Source: Macrotrachela quadricornifera
Taxonomy: Eukaryota; Rotifera; Eurotatoria; Philodinida; Philodinidae
Reading direction: 5' to 3'
Assembly (NCBI GenBank): GCA_022393335.1
Contig: JAJEKB010000831.1
Location: forward strand, 87,784-151,783
DNA: 64,000 nt
Under the pieces are notes generated by a model. It was not told the DNA's origin, searched no databases, and saw only the letters and a list, made by a program, of their open reading frames with translations. The stretch's first letter is position 1; every line of letters begins with the position of its first letter. This document shows positions 1 through 13,205 of the stretch, piece after piece. A program made the translations under genes and the position numbers.

Positions 1-1557
1 TAACAGCAAATAATTATGAACTAGGAATAAGAGAAAAAACTATTAAAACAAAGTACTTTTAATCATTTTTTAGTTTTTTTTTCATGAATCTCAAGAACAG
101 AAGTTTATCTATCTCATATGACTTTATAACTTTTTCGTAACATCAGCAGAAAGGAAAGAAGAAATATTGAGATGCAAATTAACAGATGCTGATTGTATAA
201 TTTCATTTCTATTTAATGTACTAAACTAACAAGAAGGTGACCAACAATTTAAAATAGAACGTAGTCTGACGATATAAAGTGTGGTGAAAATAGCGGTCAA
301 TCACGTTTTCTTGTTCGTTTGATGAAACTTTTACACGAATTAATTTAATTCTTCTGACAACAAATATCTTTCATGTAGTTTTCGATTGAAGGCGATTCTA
401 GAGATACGAATAAAATTCTTATATAGACGGTGCCAGTTTTAAACACATTTTGGCAATTGTTTGACATCAGAAATCGATTTACTTTTTATTAGAATTAGAG
501 AATAACAGATTGGTTTTTCGGAAAAGTTTGATTCATTCTATTAAGTTTTATCGAGCTCGAAAATTATTGACTAAATGTAATTGAAGCGACAATTTATGAT
601 GCTCTAACCAGACATTAAAAGATATGTTCATTATCATGATTCCCTTATTTCTTATTTTTTCATTTCTATCTGTTGAAACATTTCGATTGGGCTTTATGTT
701 CACCATAGATATATGATAGTCTTATGTGCCAGTCGATAACGATATTTGTGCTGTTTATTCCTTTCTTTACATTTTCGAGGCAAACCAAAATGTTCTCATA
801 TCCAAAGAGCATTTAGTATGTGTGAAATTCACAGGATATTTTTATAAAATCGTCACCCTGTTCAGTAGATACGTCTGATATATATACTTACATAATAGTC
901 CTCGATAAATGCTGAGACACTCTAGAGTATTTTGATTTTTCAGATCTTCTGAATAAAGATATACGCTTATTACTGTTATTAATATTATCGTTGAACTATT
1001 GTACTAATAATTTTGATACTTTGTCTCAATGTGTTCTGGTTTGACTCATATATATATCGCTTATAACTAACATGAAAAATATTTATTAAGTGGACGCCCA
1101 TAACAGGACCAAAAATCATCCTAGTATACGAAACACTGGTCAAAATTTTTTTTTGACCCCTTAATATATTTATTTCGTTAATTAAAACTGAAAAGTTACT
1201 CATTATAAACCTCTATTTTTGTATAAGCACAAGAAACATTTTTTTTATTTAGATGCTTATTGCATATGAAACTCCAATTAATGCATTAACATTTAGTGAA
1301 AATATTACTTAAACAACCTTAACAATTTGTTGATGAGATAAAATATTACCAATACGGAAATTATATGATAGTTGAAGTTCAAAAAAAATGTCTTTTGTCC
1401 ATTGATGATTTGAAATAACGAGAGTATTTTTTTGAAAATATTTTTTCATTATTTTTGACCTTTAGTTTTATATTGTGATATATGTCCTCATGAAAAACAG
1501 ATTGTTGCATTAATAGTTGATGCTCAACTATTTTTTTCATCCTGGAACTGATCAATA

Positions 1558-2610
1558 GGCAGAATCAATTGAAACCAAACATGATTTATATTATACAAGA
1601 CAAGAGGTAGATAAAGCTACAGGAAAAAAACAATATTTAGAAAGTAAGTTTGATAAAGAAGAATATCTTAATTCAAATACGAAATTTTATTCTAGAGTTA
1701 ATCGAAGAATTTCATATATTCTTGTTGGTACTTGTTTATTAGCTACTAGTTGCTCAAAATATATTTCACTGTATACTATTCATTAACAAATTCTTGTGAA
1801 AAAGTTTGAAGTAAATCGTAATAAAAATTTTAATAGTATAAATGTAAATTATGATTTGAAACAAATACACACAAATCTGCTTACTTTTAAAAGAATAGGT
1901 GAATCCAAGAAAAATTATAAAATTTAGCAGCTTAACATGAATTAAGACGAAGATTAAAATGGAAAATATGTTCATTTAATAAAGGTACGAGAATAATACT
2001 GTAGTAGTCAACATCTTATAAACCAAAACTTTTAGTTTTTTATACCTGATTTTCGTCAATAAGTAAAAAACAATCAATATCTTATCTACTGATTTAGAAG
2101 AAAAACTAGAACATCCTTGAGCAGCACATACAACTTAAGGTTTATCCATTTGTATATTTTTCTTTTCCTTCTAAATCATATTGAGCATACTCGCACATCG
2201 ATTAGTGAATTTTTTCTCCCCATTGTCTTTTTTCTGTCCTGTTCGTCTATGAATACATATATATGTATACATTTATTTAACTATTGTTTTATTTTGTACG
2301 TTAAACTAAATTTCAAACAATCAAATTAATATTTTTGATTCGAGGATTAAGGCAAACAAAATATAACGTAAAATAAATTTTTGAACATTTATATGCATTA
2401 TTGAATAAATTATTACAGTTGAGTCAGTTACAAGTGATCGTAAATCGAACAAAAACTGATTTCGATAAAATTACACAATCATTTCAAGAACTTTCAGGCA
2501 CTGAAGCTGCACCAGATACTATTAATCCATTACGTAAACAAAAAGCAAGAAAAAAAGCTTATTATGATGCAGCAAAACTTTTTTTTCACAAAAAAATTAG
2601 GAAAAAGTAA
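1558..2610 (+). pseudogene. Possible coding fragments, unidentified
   Basis: Two stretches look coding but do not join into a gene. At about 1558-1785 one frame stays open for about 75 codons, rich in Lys, Glu and Tyr and ending in a hydrophobic run, with no ATG. At 2422-2610, after an acceptor-like ATTACAG, a frame reads LSQLQVIVNRTKTDFDKITQ and continues with a charged helical segment containing KKAYYDAAKLFF. Joining the two with the obvious donor (GTAAGT near 1644) gives a frame that stops early. I recognise neither piece. They could be decayed exons, unrelated exons of a gene starting before the window, or chance open frames. Confidence 0.25.
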
Positions 2611-2659
2611 GAATTTATTTAATAATATCTATAGATTTTCATTAAAAAAGCCATAGGAT

Positions 2660-2770
2660 ATCGTCAGAGGTGGCGCGAGTCAACCAACATGTGGGGGGAG
2701 GGGGCGGGCGTAGCGAAATTTTTTGGACTAAAAAGACGAAGCGTGCGCTATTTGGGGGTGCAACATTATT
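2660..2770 (+). other. G-rich island in AT-rich sequence
   Basis: This 110-base stretch is far richer in G than anything near it. It includes GTGGGGGGAGGGGGCGGGCG at about 2690 and TTTGGGGGTGC about 55 bases later. The long G runs could allow quadruplex folding. The base composition suggests an inserted repeat or a regulatory patch, but I see no terminal repeats. Confidence 0.5.
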
Positions 2771-3047
2771 TTTGGTGGCAAATGGAAGAAAACTTCATGA
2801 TTTTGTTGAAGAAAAAAAAAGAAATTTTTGAAGATTTGAGGGATGTCGGATCCCCAACAGCTCTAGGTACAGCAGTTTATAGAAAATCACATCTTTTAAA
2901 TTTTATTCATTTTATTTCGACAAACCCTAAGAAATAAATAAACAAAAAAAATAAATCAATAAGACATTGAAATAATATTATTAATCTTAAAAAACAATTC
3001 TTTCCATACTAAAATATTAAAACAATAGTATTAAATAAACTTTTTTG

Positions 3048-4524
3048 CTAATAAGGAATTGATTGAGTCGTCAGACCATATTGTGCAAGTTGACTTGATA
3101 AATCGTCTTCACTATCTAATAAATAAAAACAAAATATGAAATCTATATAAAAAAAAACAATTGTTTCATACTTGAAGAAAAATTATTATCTTGATCAATT
3201 TGTTGTTCATTAAATTCTTTATAATTTATGATTGATGATGATCCATTATTAAGATTTTCATATGTTGGAGCGTAAATATTATTATTATATAATTGTTGTT
3301 CTGATGAAATATTAAAATCATAAATTTGTTCATTAATATTTAATGTTGTTTGATATTGTTGTTGTTCGTTAAGATGTATGGTAGGGGCAGGCTATATAAA
3401 ATGTAGTAGAAATTTTAAAATAATATAGAATAAATACTAACGAAATTTTCAGTAATACCAAGATTTCTTATTTGCGATGTTAATTCTTCTGTATTAAGTA
3501 ATGAATTTCCATGAATTGCTGAGTAATGCTGAGGATCTTCAGGTCTAACACCTAATTGTTTAAACTGACGAATGATTCGTGTTTGTATAGGTTCATATCT
3601 TAAATATTTAAGATAAATAAAAGAAAAATAATGTTTTTTTTTGTTATATTCTTACGTTATAATAACATTTCTTGGTGGAGTATAGCCTTTAGGTTCTTCA
3701 GCTCGTTCAACAATAACTTTACGTTTTCCTATATTTTCGTAAGGTAACCATCTTTCAATAATAATATCACGTGGTTTAGCTGGTAATGGAGGTAATTTTT
3801 CAACGATTACTGATCGTGGTGGAGGTGGAATAGGAGGAAGAGTTTTTGTTATAACTTTTGCTAAATAAAACAAAATAGTGTATTTTTGAATTTTAAGAAA
3901 ATATCATTTACCGGTCATAATAGAAGGTATTGTTGGTGGTTTCTCACGTAGAATAAGTGGAGGTGGTGTTGGATGAGATGCAGCACGTTGACGAATAATC
4001 TATTTAGTAATAAAGATTTTTTTTTATTAAATGAATTGAAATAATGAACTTACAAGAGGTGGTGGTGGTGGAGGTTGTGGTGGACGAACTTCACGAATAA
4101 TTAATGTTTCTTGAGGTATAGGTGGTGGTTGTAAAAATCGTACCATTATATTTTGATTATAAACAAGTGGATTTGTGCTAGTAGGTTTACGAATAATTTG
4201 TGGTTGAGGATCATAATATAAATGTTTTGAACGAATAATTGTTTCATAATCAATATCAAAATTAATTTCTTCTGATGGTAAATTTTGATTATATTCATTT
4301 ACACTATCTTTTTGAAAAGGAAAATTCATTGTTTGATTAGTAGTTGATTCTGAATTTGAAATATCTTGATAATGATTATTAATATCAAATGATTGTTCCC
4401 AATTTTGAACATTATTATAATCATTCATAGAATGATGATTAATATCTGTTGTTTGATATTCTTCATTACCATTATTAAATAATTGAGTATTATCGAGATT
4501 TAACATGTTTGAATGTTGTTCCAT
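3048..4524 (-). CDS. Proline-rich alveolin-like repeat protein (uncharacterised)
   Basis: Six exons (about 4524-4054, 3999-3912, 3860-3656, 3598-3442, 3391-3172, 3115-3048) join in frame to about 402 residues ending in TAG. The start is the ATG at 4524 (MEQHSNML); the open frame continues upstream only to a TTG. The first 110 residues are rich in Asn, Gln and Ser. The middle is a chain of short units alternating prolines with charged beta-type words, such as IIREVRPPQPPPPPP, VIVEKLPPLPAKPRDIIIER and KRKVIVERAE. The C-terminal third is Gln/Asn-rich and ends in DLSSQLAQYGLTTQSIPY. Such valine/lysine/glutamate/proline units recall alveolins and articulins, cytoskeletal proteins under the membrane of protists. 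That likeness is of pattern only, so a structural role is a guess. Confidence 0.7.
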
Positions 4525-5147
4525 AGATAAATTATTTCTTAACAATACTTTATCGTTTTTTTTTCTATTTAGAAGTAATTTGATAGTTTCTCGTCGATGA
4601 AAATATTTATTATGATGATGAGAAAAAATTGAATACAATTTCGTCTTTTTTTCTAATAGATAATAGTTCTCGTACGCTCAATTTGAACCGAATCAATCGA
4701 AAACGAGTACGTAGTAGTTATTGATTAACGATGACAAGTTTCTTTGATTGACTAGTTGTCATTAACTGTTCTTCCTTGTATATATAGCTTTTTTTCATTC
4801 ATATACTCATAAATTGAGAAAGAAAATTTCTATTTAAATATATATGAATGACAAAAGACAAAAGTGTTGATGGTCAATCGAGTGTAACATTAGACTTTTT
4901 TCTCCTTGAAATTACTATTTCATATGATGAATTGCTGTTCTATCTACTAGACAAGGCTATTAATAATATCAAACAATTACTAATGAATATAACTTTCTCT
5001 TGGCAATTATGTTGAAAATTAGAAATATTTTTTCTAATTCCTAAGAATTAAAATAAAGTTAAATCATGTATTATAAATAAAACAACACTCTATTTTTTCT
5101 TCATTCTAAAATGTCACACTGAGATCCTACAAAACATATTCAATTAG
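4525..5147. other. Spacer between DHTKD1 end and the proline-rich gene
   Basis: About 620 bases holding the upstream region of the proline-rich gene and the 3' flank of DHTKD1. Both genes lie on the minus strand. It is AT-rich and I see no further coding or RNA feature. Confidence 0.5.
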
Positions 5148-8100
5148 TTAATCGAATGCAAGCTTTAAAATTTGTGCACATTCTTGTTGATGAACTTCAC
5201 CTATGGCCACAGCTGGTGTACCAAGTACATCTCGTCCGGCATATTTGAGCTAACAAAAAAGAAAAAACAAAAGAATTAATATCAACCTATTTCGAATCTT
5301 TTTTAATTCTCTATTATAAAATCTCTCATAAATTTACTGAGTAATCTCTACTTATTTTAGACAAAATCTTCTAATATTTCGAAAACTTTATATAAAATAT
5401 ATTGAGAAGATAAAGAAAATATTTTTTTAAATAAAACTATACATACATGTACTCCAACAATATTTTCAAATCTTGGTTTAATAAAACTCCATGCACCTTG
5501 ATTTCGATGTTCTTCTTGACACCAAAGAAATTCTTTAGCATTTTTATATTTTTTTATTTCTCGTCGAATTTCATCAGCTGGAAATGGACATAATTCTTCT
5601 ATACGAATAATAACAATATCATCTCGTTTTCGTTTATTACGTTCATCATTTAATGTATAATAATGTTTACCACTTGTAAATAAAATACGTTTAATTTTGT
5701 CTGAATTTATTTTTATCTATAGATTAAAAATATTTAGTTTTAAAAAAATAAATATTAAATATACTTTTGATATATTATCATCTAATATAGGTAAGAAATG
5801 TGTACCATCAGCCATATCTGTTAATGATGAAATACAATCAGGATGACGAAGTAAAATTTTTGGTGCAGCAACAATTAAAGGTTTACGGAAATTTCGCATC
5901 ATCTAATAGAACAAAATTTTATTATATATATTATTTGCTATAATTGATTTTTTTTCTGTCGAATAATTTACTTGACGTCGTAAAAGATGAAAATATTGTG
6001 CAGGTGTTGTTGGATTAACAATTTGCATATTTATATCATCACCATCAATACCATCTTCTTTACTATCAGTCATCTAAATATTCCAATTTATATGGAAAAT
6101 TTACTTTAAATATTCAAAAAAAACAAACAAACTATAATAAACCTGTAAAAATCGTTCTAAATGACAACTACTATGGTCTGGTCCAGCGCCATCCATTCCA
6201 TGAGGAAGTAACATAACAATACCGGATTGTGTAAGAAATTTTACTTAATAAAATAAAATATTCTATTGATTTTTTTTTTTCATTTGATTTTTAAAGATAC
6301 TTACATTCACCAGTACTTACATAAGTATCAATAATAATTTGTGCACCATTAAAAAAATCACCAAATTGTGCTTCCCAAATAACAAGATTATCTGGATTAT
6401 GAATACTAAAACCATAATCAAAACCAAGTACTGCTTCTTCAGATAGAATACTATTACACATCTTTAAATAATATATTATAATTATTTGATTCTTTATTTG
6501 ATTCTTTTTTTTTATAAATAATCAATCTACATACTTCAATAAAACCTTGTTTATCATCTAATGCATTAAGTGGAATGTAAACATCATCATTCTTTTGATT
6601 AATAAGCATGCCATGTCGTTGACTAAATGTACCTCGACCAACATCTTGACCACTAATACGAATATTAAAACCTAAAATCGTTATTAAAAATTTATTTATA
6701 TGATGAATATGAATAATATCAAACCTTGAAGAAGTAATGAACCAAATGCTAATGCTTCAGCTGTTGACCAATCAAGACCAGTACCAGCTTCAATTCGTTG
6801 TTCACGCTTTTGAATATGTGAACGAGCAATTGTTGGATGAACATCCTAATCAATAATAAATAATTAATTTAAATTAAAAAAAAATGAAAATATTTACAAA
6901 TTGTTCTGGTACTGCAACAGATTTCATACCAACATATTTAAGTAAATTTCCATCAAGACCAGTATTCCATTGTGTTCGAATTGGTTTTGCTTGAATCATT
7001 TGAGACCATTGTCGTTCAAGATGAGGTGCCTAATTTAAATAAATTTTCGATTATATTAATTTTAATTATAATTATTAAACTTTTGGTTGATATTTATCAA
7101 CAATAGAATATTGTTCTTCTAATGTATTTCGAAATGTTTTCATTTTTTCATCTAATTCATTATCTGTTTCTTGTTCTTTTTTATAATATTCTTGAAGTTT
7201 TTTATACATTGATGGTTGTGTAAATGTTGGATCATCAAGTTCATTATGTCCATGTTTACGAAAACAAACAAGATCAATAATAATATCTTTACGAAATATA
7301 TCACGATATTCACTTGCTAATTGTGTAGCTTGATTAATTTCCTAATTTTTAATATAATTAATCAAAAAAAATTTCTTATTTTATTTTTTGAGAAGAAAAT
7401 AAAATTACCTTTACGCATTTACCATTAACATGAATAACTGGACAATTAACTATTTTACCAAAATCAGTACAATAACGAGAAGAACTTAAATTATTCAAAT
7501 ATTATTAGTTTTAATGTAAATTTTTATTTACCGTGCTAAATGTTGTGGTGTTGTATAACCAATTTGATTATTTGTAACTAAATGAATACTTCCACCAATG
7601 GAATAATGAGGTAAAAGACTTATTTGAAATGTTTCAGGTATGATACCCTAGATTGACATTATATCTTATCAATAATTATATATAATTGTATACCTGTCCA
7701 GCAAATGAAGCATCACCATGTACTTGAATACAAAGTACTTTATCACCATGTCGACCTGGATTTTCTGTATCTGCATAATGACCATCTTTTAAAGATAATT
7801 GACAAGCACGAGCTTTACCAACAGCAACAGGATTATTTGCCTTTTTTTAATAAAAGAAAAATAAATTAATTTATATAAACAAAAGAAAGAATAAAACGAC
7901 TGAACATCATATTGTAAGTCTTTAATTATAAAGATACAATAGATAAACACTACTCAAAACTATGATTTAAATATAGTAGAAATACTAAATCTGTTTTTTT
8001 TACAACTAGTGACTTTCTGTACACACTATATAATATTGAATTATATCTTTGGCCAAATTACAATCCTGATTCAATTCTAATAATTAACAAATAGAAAATG

Positions 8101-9746
8101 AAAGACAAAAATTCAAACTCACAATATAAACTAAAGAATACAATCGATGAAATTTTGAATGATCTATCATTAAATATTATCCAAACATGTATTAAAAAGA
8201 CTTAGATAATATATCTACACTTATACTATTTATATATATATATAAATCAAAAATATGATTCGAAATTATTTAATCATTAGTAAAAACATAAAAACTTACT
8301 TCTAAATGAGATGGATTAGGAATAAGTGAAACATGAAGTTTTTTTCCATTATAAGTTAAATCAGTTGATGTATCTAAATATTTCAATTAATTAAAAAGAA
8401 ATTTTTTTTTCTTAAAATAAAATATACATAAATGAGAAAGAACATCGCCAGTTGATTTAACATCTTTTGGAAATTCATGTTTGCCTTTTATTTTTCGCAA
8501 CATTGTTGCTGTTGGATAATTAAGTAAACAAACAAGTAAATTATTTCGACCACGATGTGGCATACAAATAATTACGTTTTCAATATTTACTATATATATA
8601 TATGTATAGAAAAATGAGATTGTTTTATTATCAAACAAAAAAAGACACATACATTCTACAGATTGTTGAAAAGCTAAATCAAAAAATGCCATCATACCTT
8701 CTGCACCTTCACCACTATAACGTTTTAATGTTGGAAATTTCACTTGAAGAAATTGATCAAATATCTAAGATAATATAAAAAAATGATCGATTATAGTATT
8801 AATAAGATGAACATTCATTTTATCTATATATGTCAATCAGATGATTTTTTTTTCTCTCATGGGAAATTATTACGATGATTAGAGATAGCATAAAAGATAT
8901 GATGTCTTCTTAGACAGAAGAATATGAAATAAGTAATTATTGATTATTATCAATAGAATTCAAGCAAAACTTCAAAAGAAAACAGATGCTAGTCATATTT
9001 GTCATTTTTTTACCTCAAATCTACGCATCTGTTCAGTAATTTTTCGTTGAATATCTAATGAGATTAATGATGATGATGAACGTAATTGTTCAAATCGACG
9101 AGCTATCCAAAGACGTTCAATGTCACTCTAAATATTCGTATATAGATATAATCATTTATTTTTTTTGTTTTGTTTTGTTTTACTTAACTTACTTCAATGT
9201 GTTCACATTCTAAACTTATTGATTGACAATAGATTTCATTAAGTTGTCGAATCCAATCATCTTTTGTTTTTGGTAATGATTGTTCAGATGATAAACCAAG
9301 TAATGAATGAATATCACGTTCATTTTCAATATGAAAATCAGTTGTAAATAATTTTTCATCTAATTCAGGAACTGATCTAAAGAATTTTTGTATTATATTA
9401 GAAATCAACTAAGTCTTTCTTTTTTCTTCTCACGTGTTAATATGGATTCCCAATGGATCGATTTTAGCTAGACGATGACCGTGCTTACGATAAGCATCAA
9501 TGAGTAAGGCCGCATGAGGATTAGTTTGACGCGCTTGATTATAATCACCTATATATTGATAAAGAAATCAAATTTCATAATCATTATAATATATATTTAT
9601 TTACGAAGAATTTTCTCAATTTCATCAGTATTTCCAATAGTTTTTAATTGTGTATTATATCCAAATACATTTGTTTGATGTTTATATGTTCGTATAAGAC
9701 TATTTTGAATTAATGTTAATCGTCGTTGAACTAAGCGTAAATGCAT
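5148..9746 (-). CDS. DHTKD1: 2-oxoadipate dehydrogenase E1 component DHTKD1, mitochondrial
   Basis: Thiamine-diphosphate E1 subunit that decarboxylates 2-oxoadipate in lysine and tryptophan breakdown, working with the E2/E3 subunits of 2-oxoacid dehydrogenase complexes in the mitochondrial matrix. At least 15 exons read in frame from ATG 9746 to TAA 5148; the first include 9746-9605, 9548-9434, 9376-9193, 9127-9014, 8764-8653, 8589-8428 and 8373-8300. The N-terminus ([20 protein letters not shown]) is basic and Ser/Thr-bearing like a mitochondrial presequence. Order and wording follow human DHTKD1 rather than [56 protein letters not shown], and near the end [19 protein letters not shown]. After MPHRGR it reads NNLL where human has LNLL. 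One intron (about 7841-8299) is about 460 bases; most are 50-100. The exon starting at 9746 is preceded by an acceptor-like TTTTCAG, so an upstream untranslated exon is likely. Confidence 0.95.
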
Positions 9747-10408
9747 CTGAAAATATGATGACAGATGTCAATAGAATAATGATCGGTTTTTTTTTTTCTT
9801 TTTCCTATATGCATATCCATCTGTGCTAACATTTTATGATAACAAAATTTTTTCACCATAGGTGGTTATTCAATTAAGAAGAAGAAAAAAAAAAGAAATC
9901 AATTAATATATATATTAGTCTCATCGAATGAATTCAGATATGAACTCATTCTTTTTTTCTCTCTCTCTCAGTCTCATCAAAGATAGTAAACATGTTCAAT
10001 TTAAATTTTTCCTCTGAAAATTCATTCAGCTATTAAATACGAAATACAACAGGAAAAAAAAAAGCATAATCTAGTTCACTTCCGCCGGCGTATGGTTAGA
10101 TGATTGTCTTGATCAAAAAGAAAAAGAAAAAGAATGAAAGTTATGTTAATAAGAGCAAATGAGCAACTTGTACAAAATAAAAAAAAAAGAAAAACCATAA
10201 TCAAGTAAAATTAGACATGTACAAACACAAGACAACAATGACAAAAAAAAAGTGTGGAGTGTGTTTTTATTGTATGCTATGTACGATATAGTCGCACTGT
10301 TCATATTATCTCTCCATTGTACCTGAGTAGATTAATTCCTGAGACAAGAAAAAAAAACAAAAAAAAAAAATAAAAAAATACGATAGACTAGACAAGTAAC
10401 TAATTTGT
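9747..10408. other. Spacer upstream of DHTKD1, homopurine/homopyrimidine-rich
   Basis: About 660 bases between DHTKD1 and the Ig-domain gene. It contains poly-A and poly-T runs, a CT-rich patch at about 9955-9975 and a small GC patch at about 10080 (CCGCCGGCG). The DHTKD1 promoter should lie here, but no single element stands out. Confidence 0.4.
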
Positions 10409-11646
10409 CTAACGTTGAATAATATGTAAAATTAATAAAAATGATAATAATATAGATGATAATGATAATTTTATTGAATTATTATCTATTAATTTTGGTT
10501 GTGTTGGATTTGTATCATGAATAATATTTATAATTTTTGAACCTTTTTCATTTCCATTAAGAGTTAATTTAGCAATAAAACTATTATTATATGTTTGTTG
10601 AGAAAGATTTTCTCCAAATATATCTCCATTTGTTTTTGATGGAATAGATAATAATTTATTTTTATTAAATGTCATTATACTTTTATATTTTCCATTATAA
10701 TCATTTTTTATATCAATTATTATACCATTATCAGGTAAAATTGGTTTATGATCTTTTTGTTTAAACCATGTTAATTTTGGTTGAGGATTTCCACTATATG
10801 AACATTCAATTGTTGTTTGATTACTATGCGAATCAACATATTGACGTTCATCACATTTAAGAAATTGTGGTGCAAATAAGATTTCTAATGTTTTACTTGC
10901 ATGTTGTTCTGTATTACCTTTAATTTAAAAATTAAAATTAATAAAAAAAATTTTTATAAAAAAAAAATTATCGAACCTTGTTTAACATTACAATATAATG
11001 TTGTATTATGCCAATCACTTTTTGGTGTTATAGTTGCTTCCCAAAGAAAATTTTGTGGAAATGCATTACTATTTGATAATGAACTTTTACCATCATTTGT
11101 TATTTCTTGATGATTACGAAGAATTTTATGTCCAATATATGGATAAAAATTGTCCACTTGACATTTTATTGTAACTTTTGTATTTTCATGTAATGGAATA
11201 TTTGGTTCAATAATCCATTTTGGTTCAACTAATTTCATAACATATAAATCTCGTGTATTTGGTGTTATTTGTTCTTCACAATCAGGACAATTACATTCAT
11301 ATTTAGCTGAATCTTCTAATTGTAAACTTCTTATACGTATAAAACTTTTTCGTACAAAATCATAACGTTTATTTCTATTTTTTTTAAAAACATCCGGAGC
11401 ATCTTCTGATGGAGACATTAATAATGTACGTGATATTGATGTACGTTTACCAGTTTTTAAATCAATATACCATAATTGTGAAAAATCTGTACGTTCAGTT
11501 GGATTAAGAATTTCACAAGAAATTTCAACTTGTTGATGTGATGAGAAATATTTTTCATCGGGATTAAATGTTAATTTTGCTATTGGACGAGCTAATTCAA
11601 TATTATGAATAAGAATAATAATTAAAAAAATTGTTATAATATACAT
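10409..11646 (-). CDS. Ig-domain surface protein, probably GPI-anchored
   Basis: Two exons (11646-10977 and 10917-10409) with a 59-base intron encode about 392 residues. It opens with a signal peptide (MYIITIFLIIILIHNIELA). Ig-like domain 1 runs from about residue 22 to 135, with Cys in VEISCEIL and a CNCPDC cluster near its end. Domain 2 has TIKCQVDNF and TLYCNV. Domain 3 begins with TTIECSYSGNPQPKLTWF, but where strand F should carry the partner Cys it reads NNSFIAKLTLNG, so the usual disulfide seems absent. The chain ends in a hydrophobic tail (SLSSILLSFLLILHIIQR) with almost no cytoplasmic residues, typical of a GPI signal. Many N-x-S/T sites fit a secreted protein. It resembles cell-adhesion Ig proteins, but I cannot assign a family. 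The intron donor is the unusual GTTCGA. Confidence 0.8.
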
Positions 11647-13162
11647 TCTTCAATTATTCAATCTAAATATGAATGAGAAATCATAGAATATTTCTGAAGG
11701 TTATGAAGTTTTTCTTTTTTCTCAATTAATCAACGCTAATAATTACATTATTGATGAAACAAATATTTTTATAAGGTTTTTCTTTCTTTTTTTCTTATAT
11801 GCAAATATTTATTAATTATTTTTATATACTAAAAATAATGTACAAGATTTATATTATCTTAATATAAGAAATTTTTCTATTATAGAATAGAATAAAACAT
11901 ACCAGTTATTATTCTTGTTATATTTATTTTTCTTATTTTAGAAAATTGTATATGATAATAATTTTGAATTGTATTGTCGTCTTTTTCTTTGTCTGTTGTA
12001 TTCTTCCTTGGTCTTCCGCGTAAGTAGTTGAATGGCCAAATGATGGTGATGACGATAAGGAGAATGAGCGAATGTGTTTGCATCTTCTCTCTTGCTCTCT
12101 CTCTCTCTTTTTTTTTACATTTCTTTCTTTCTCTCTGTTTCTCTCTTTCTCATTTTATGCAATGAACGAGAGAGAGTGCATAGTATGTCCTCGGTCAAGT
12201 GCTTGTAGAAAAAGAAGACTATCCCAACTTGAAGAGAGAGAAAAAAAAAGAGAATATTTCACCAGTCAATTTACCGGAAGCATAGCGAAGATAGACACCT
12301 GCTTACATTTATGAAATTAAATTAAATTAATAGACAAAAATGGACTTTTTCTTTTTCTTTTCTGTTCTATGTATAATGTCATTCCAGTTCAATGGTTCTG
12401 GGAAATCTCTTTGTTACTCGAGATGTATATTATTGGTATGAGTATAGAAAAAGAAAAAAAAAAATCGAAGGCTATCGCAGATTGTTGAACCAACGAAGAG
12501 AAAGAAAGAAGAGAAAAAAAAACAGTAGCACAACATCGGGCATCGTTTTTTTTATATTTTCCCTTTTTTTTTTTTATATTGTTCTTCTTATTATACAGCA
12601 ACCATAGATATGTCTGTCTATTTGTCTGTTGTTTAAATAAAGAATGAAGATTCCATAGAGAGATCACATCATGAATGGTCAATATAGTATTGAACTAAAA
12701 GAGGAAAAAAGCCAGAGAAGAATACAAATGAATGTCCAAATGAATGGCATGTGTCTATGTATATAAGCAAGACAGATGGTTTTAAATATTAGTGAATGAT
12801 AAATCCCTTTAGTCATCATTAAAATATCTATTTTGGTTGTATTTAATAAAAAGCAAAGCACCTGCTTAGACAATATATTTCATTGACTTTCTTTCGCAGT
12901 ATGTTAATACTTAGATATTATTATTATTTAGTAATTTCCTTCATCGCCCATTGACAGTCGTTATTTCATTTGATAAAATATACAAAACGACGATCATTCG
13001 CACCGGATGTGGGCAACATATTGGCATCCATACTGCGTTAAATCTCAACAAAACATTAAGAGGCAACATGATGATAACCCTGAACAAAACTCGTAATTAT
13101 TTGCTAGTGCAGTCACGGCCATTTACATGCCATAGAAACATAACAAATAGAAAGAACGATTA

Positions 13163-13205
<43 letters not shown>

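Larger units (their letters stand above)
1..2950. other. 5' flank without a confident gene
   Basis: About 2.9 kb of AT-rich sequence with no complete gene that I can support. It holds an open stretch on the + strand at about 1558-1785 that has no ATG, a second open stretch after a splice-acceptor-like site at 2410-2610, and a G-rich island at 2660-2770, each described separately. The rest is simple A/T-rich sequence. It may be intergenic, or intron of a gene lying outside the window. Confidence 0.5.

Noticed and set aside
4525..4638. Extended N-terminus for the proline-rich protein
   Set aside because: It begins at TTG and has a different composition; the first ATG in the exon is at 4524.
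8387..8743. 118-codon minus-strand frame
   Set aside because: It is DHTKD1 exons 5 and 6 read straight through the intron between them; the spliced form matches the family better.
11880..12083. Small minus-strand frame with a signal-peptide-like start
   Set aside because: No family match. It lies in the low-complexity upstream region of the Ig-domain gene. If spliced to that gene's next acceptor, all three frames stop before the Ig start, so it is at most an upstream frame.
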